Below are positions 13,316-13,649 of a DNA stretch of 13,649 bases, piece by piece. Every line of letters starts with the position of its first letter. The stretch's first letter is position 1. Source of the stretch: JAJZQD01 sp021847735 (GTDB lineage: Bacteria > Bacillota > Thermincolia > Thermincolales > UBA2595); NCBI GenBank assembly GCA_027324025.1, contig DAHVYW010000066.1, positions 1 to 13,649 of the forward strand. The letters are read 5' to 3'. The notes beneath the pieces were generated by a model that saw nothing but the letters and a program-made list of their open reading frames with translations, was not told the DNA's origin and did not search any database. The position numbers were made by a program, and so were the translations under genes.

Positions 13316-13649
13316 ATGGTGCTTCCGGGCAAGGTTATGTTTATTTCTGTTCATGGCGACCCCCTTACTAAATTGGGTGGTATCCAATCTGGTGGTCAAA
13401 ATGTGTATGTACGAGAGTTAGTTACGGCATTGGATAAGATTGGGGTGACAGTCGATGTTTTCACCCATTGGGCGGATATTTCTCAGCCGCAGATAGTGTC
13501 AATCGGGAAAAAATCCAGAGTGATTAGATTGGCAGCCGGAAGCCCCGGTTTTCGTTCCAAGCATGAGATGGCCGACATTTTACCAAAGTTTTTACGAGAA
13601 CTTAAGCAGTACATTGTTAACCCGTACAGCTATGCCCTTGTTCACAGTA
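13316..13649 (+). CDS. GT4 glycosyltransferase, sucrose-phosphate-synthase-like (partial)
   Basis: Only the first 111 residues lie in the window. The start MVLPGKVMFISVHGDPLTKL leads into the glycine-rich donor/acceptor loop GGIQSGGQNVYVRELVTAL and then VDVFTHW, the N-terminal Rossmann signature of sucrose-phosphate synthase, MshA and related retaining GT-B enzymes. SVHGDP with GGQNVYV favours the sucrose-phosphate-synthase side, but glucosylglycerate- or mannosylfructose-type enzymes look alike here. The ATG is 1 base after the aminomutase stop, and the site GGGGGTGA lies in that gene's last codons, so the two are coupled and share the riboswitch. A sugar-based osmolyte as product is inferred. 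Confidence 0.82.
   Translation, partial: MVLPGKVMFISVHGDPLTKLGGIQSGGQNVYVRELVTALDKIGVTVDVFTHWADISQPQIVSIGKKSRVIRLAAGSPGFRSKHEMADILPKFLRELKQYIVNPYSYALVHS

Overview
The window looks like chromosomal DNA from a low-to-mid GC anaerobic Firmicute of the Clostridia, probably a Peptococcaceae / Desulfotomaculum-type lineage. This rests on the tig-clpP-clpX order, the sequence character of those three proteins, strong Gram-positive ribosome binding sites, a ydaO-type riboswitch and a Firmicute type I toxin. The genus is inferred, not proven.

Positions 1-7115 form an orderly minus-strand block. Trigger factor (tig), ClpP and ClpX make up a protein-quality-control operon that ends in a weak hairpin near the left edge. 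Upstream of it lies a two-gene membrane unit: a large protein with an alkaline-phosphatase-superfamily-like outer domain and a polytopic C-terminal half, followed after 2 bases by a GT39/ArnT-like polyprenyl-sugar glycosyltransferase.

Positions 7116-11800 are a decaying accessory region. It holds a nested inverted-repeat element that recurs at the window's left edge, and a ruined ECF sigma factor / DUF4179 anti-sigma-type pair. It also holds a possible terminated small RNA, two near-identical 118-bp copies of what looks like an IS200/IS605 tnpB tail (one in the loop of a palindrome), and an intact-looking type I toxin-antitoxin locus with a 28-codon hydrophobic peptide. Next come a cluster of GC-rich 125-bp structured repeats, tRNA-Leu(UAG), and a tyrosine recombinase relic that runs directly into the 3' half of a tRNA-Lys. 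This is the usual look of a tRNA-adjacent integration hotspot after deletion.

Positions 11796-13649 are an apparently intact plus-strand osmolyte unit. A c-di-AMP (ydaO/yuaA) riboswitch and an intrinsic terminator precede a radical-SAM aminomutase. Its substrate-site residues (Lys341, Asn378) match glutamate 2,3-aminomutase, which makes beta-glutamate, rather than lysine 2,3-aminomutase. One base after its stop begins a GT4 glycosyltransferase of the sucrose-phosphate-synthase type, cut by the window end. Together they suggest compatible-solute synthesis switched by c-di-AMP, which is the most interesting functional unit seen here.
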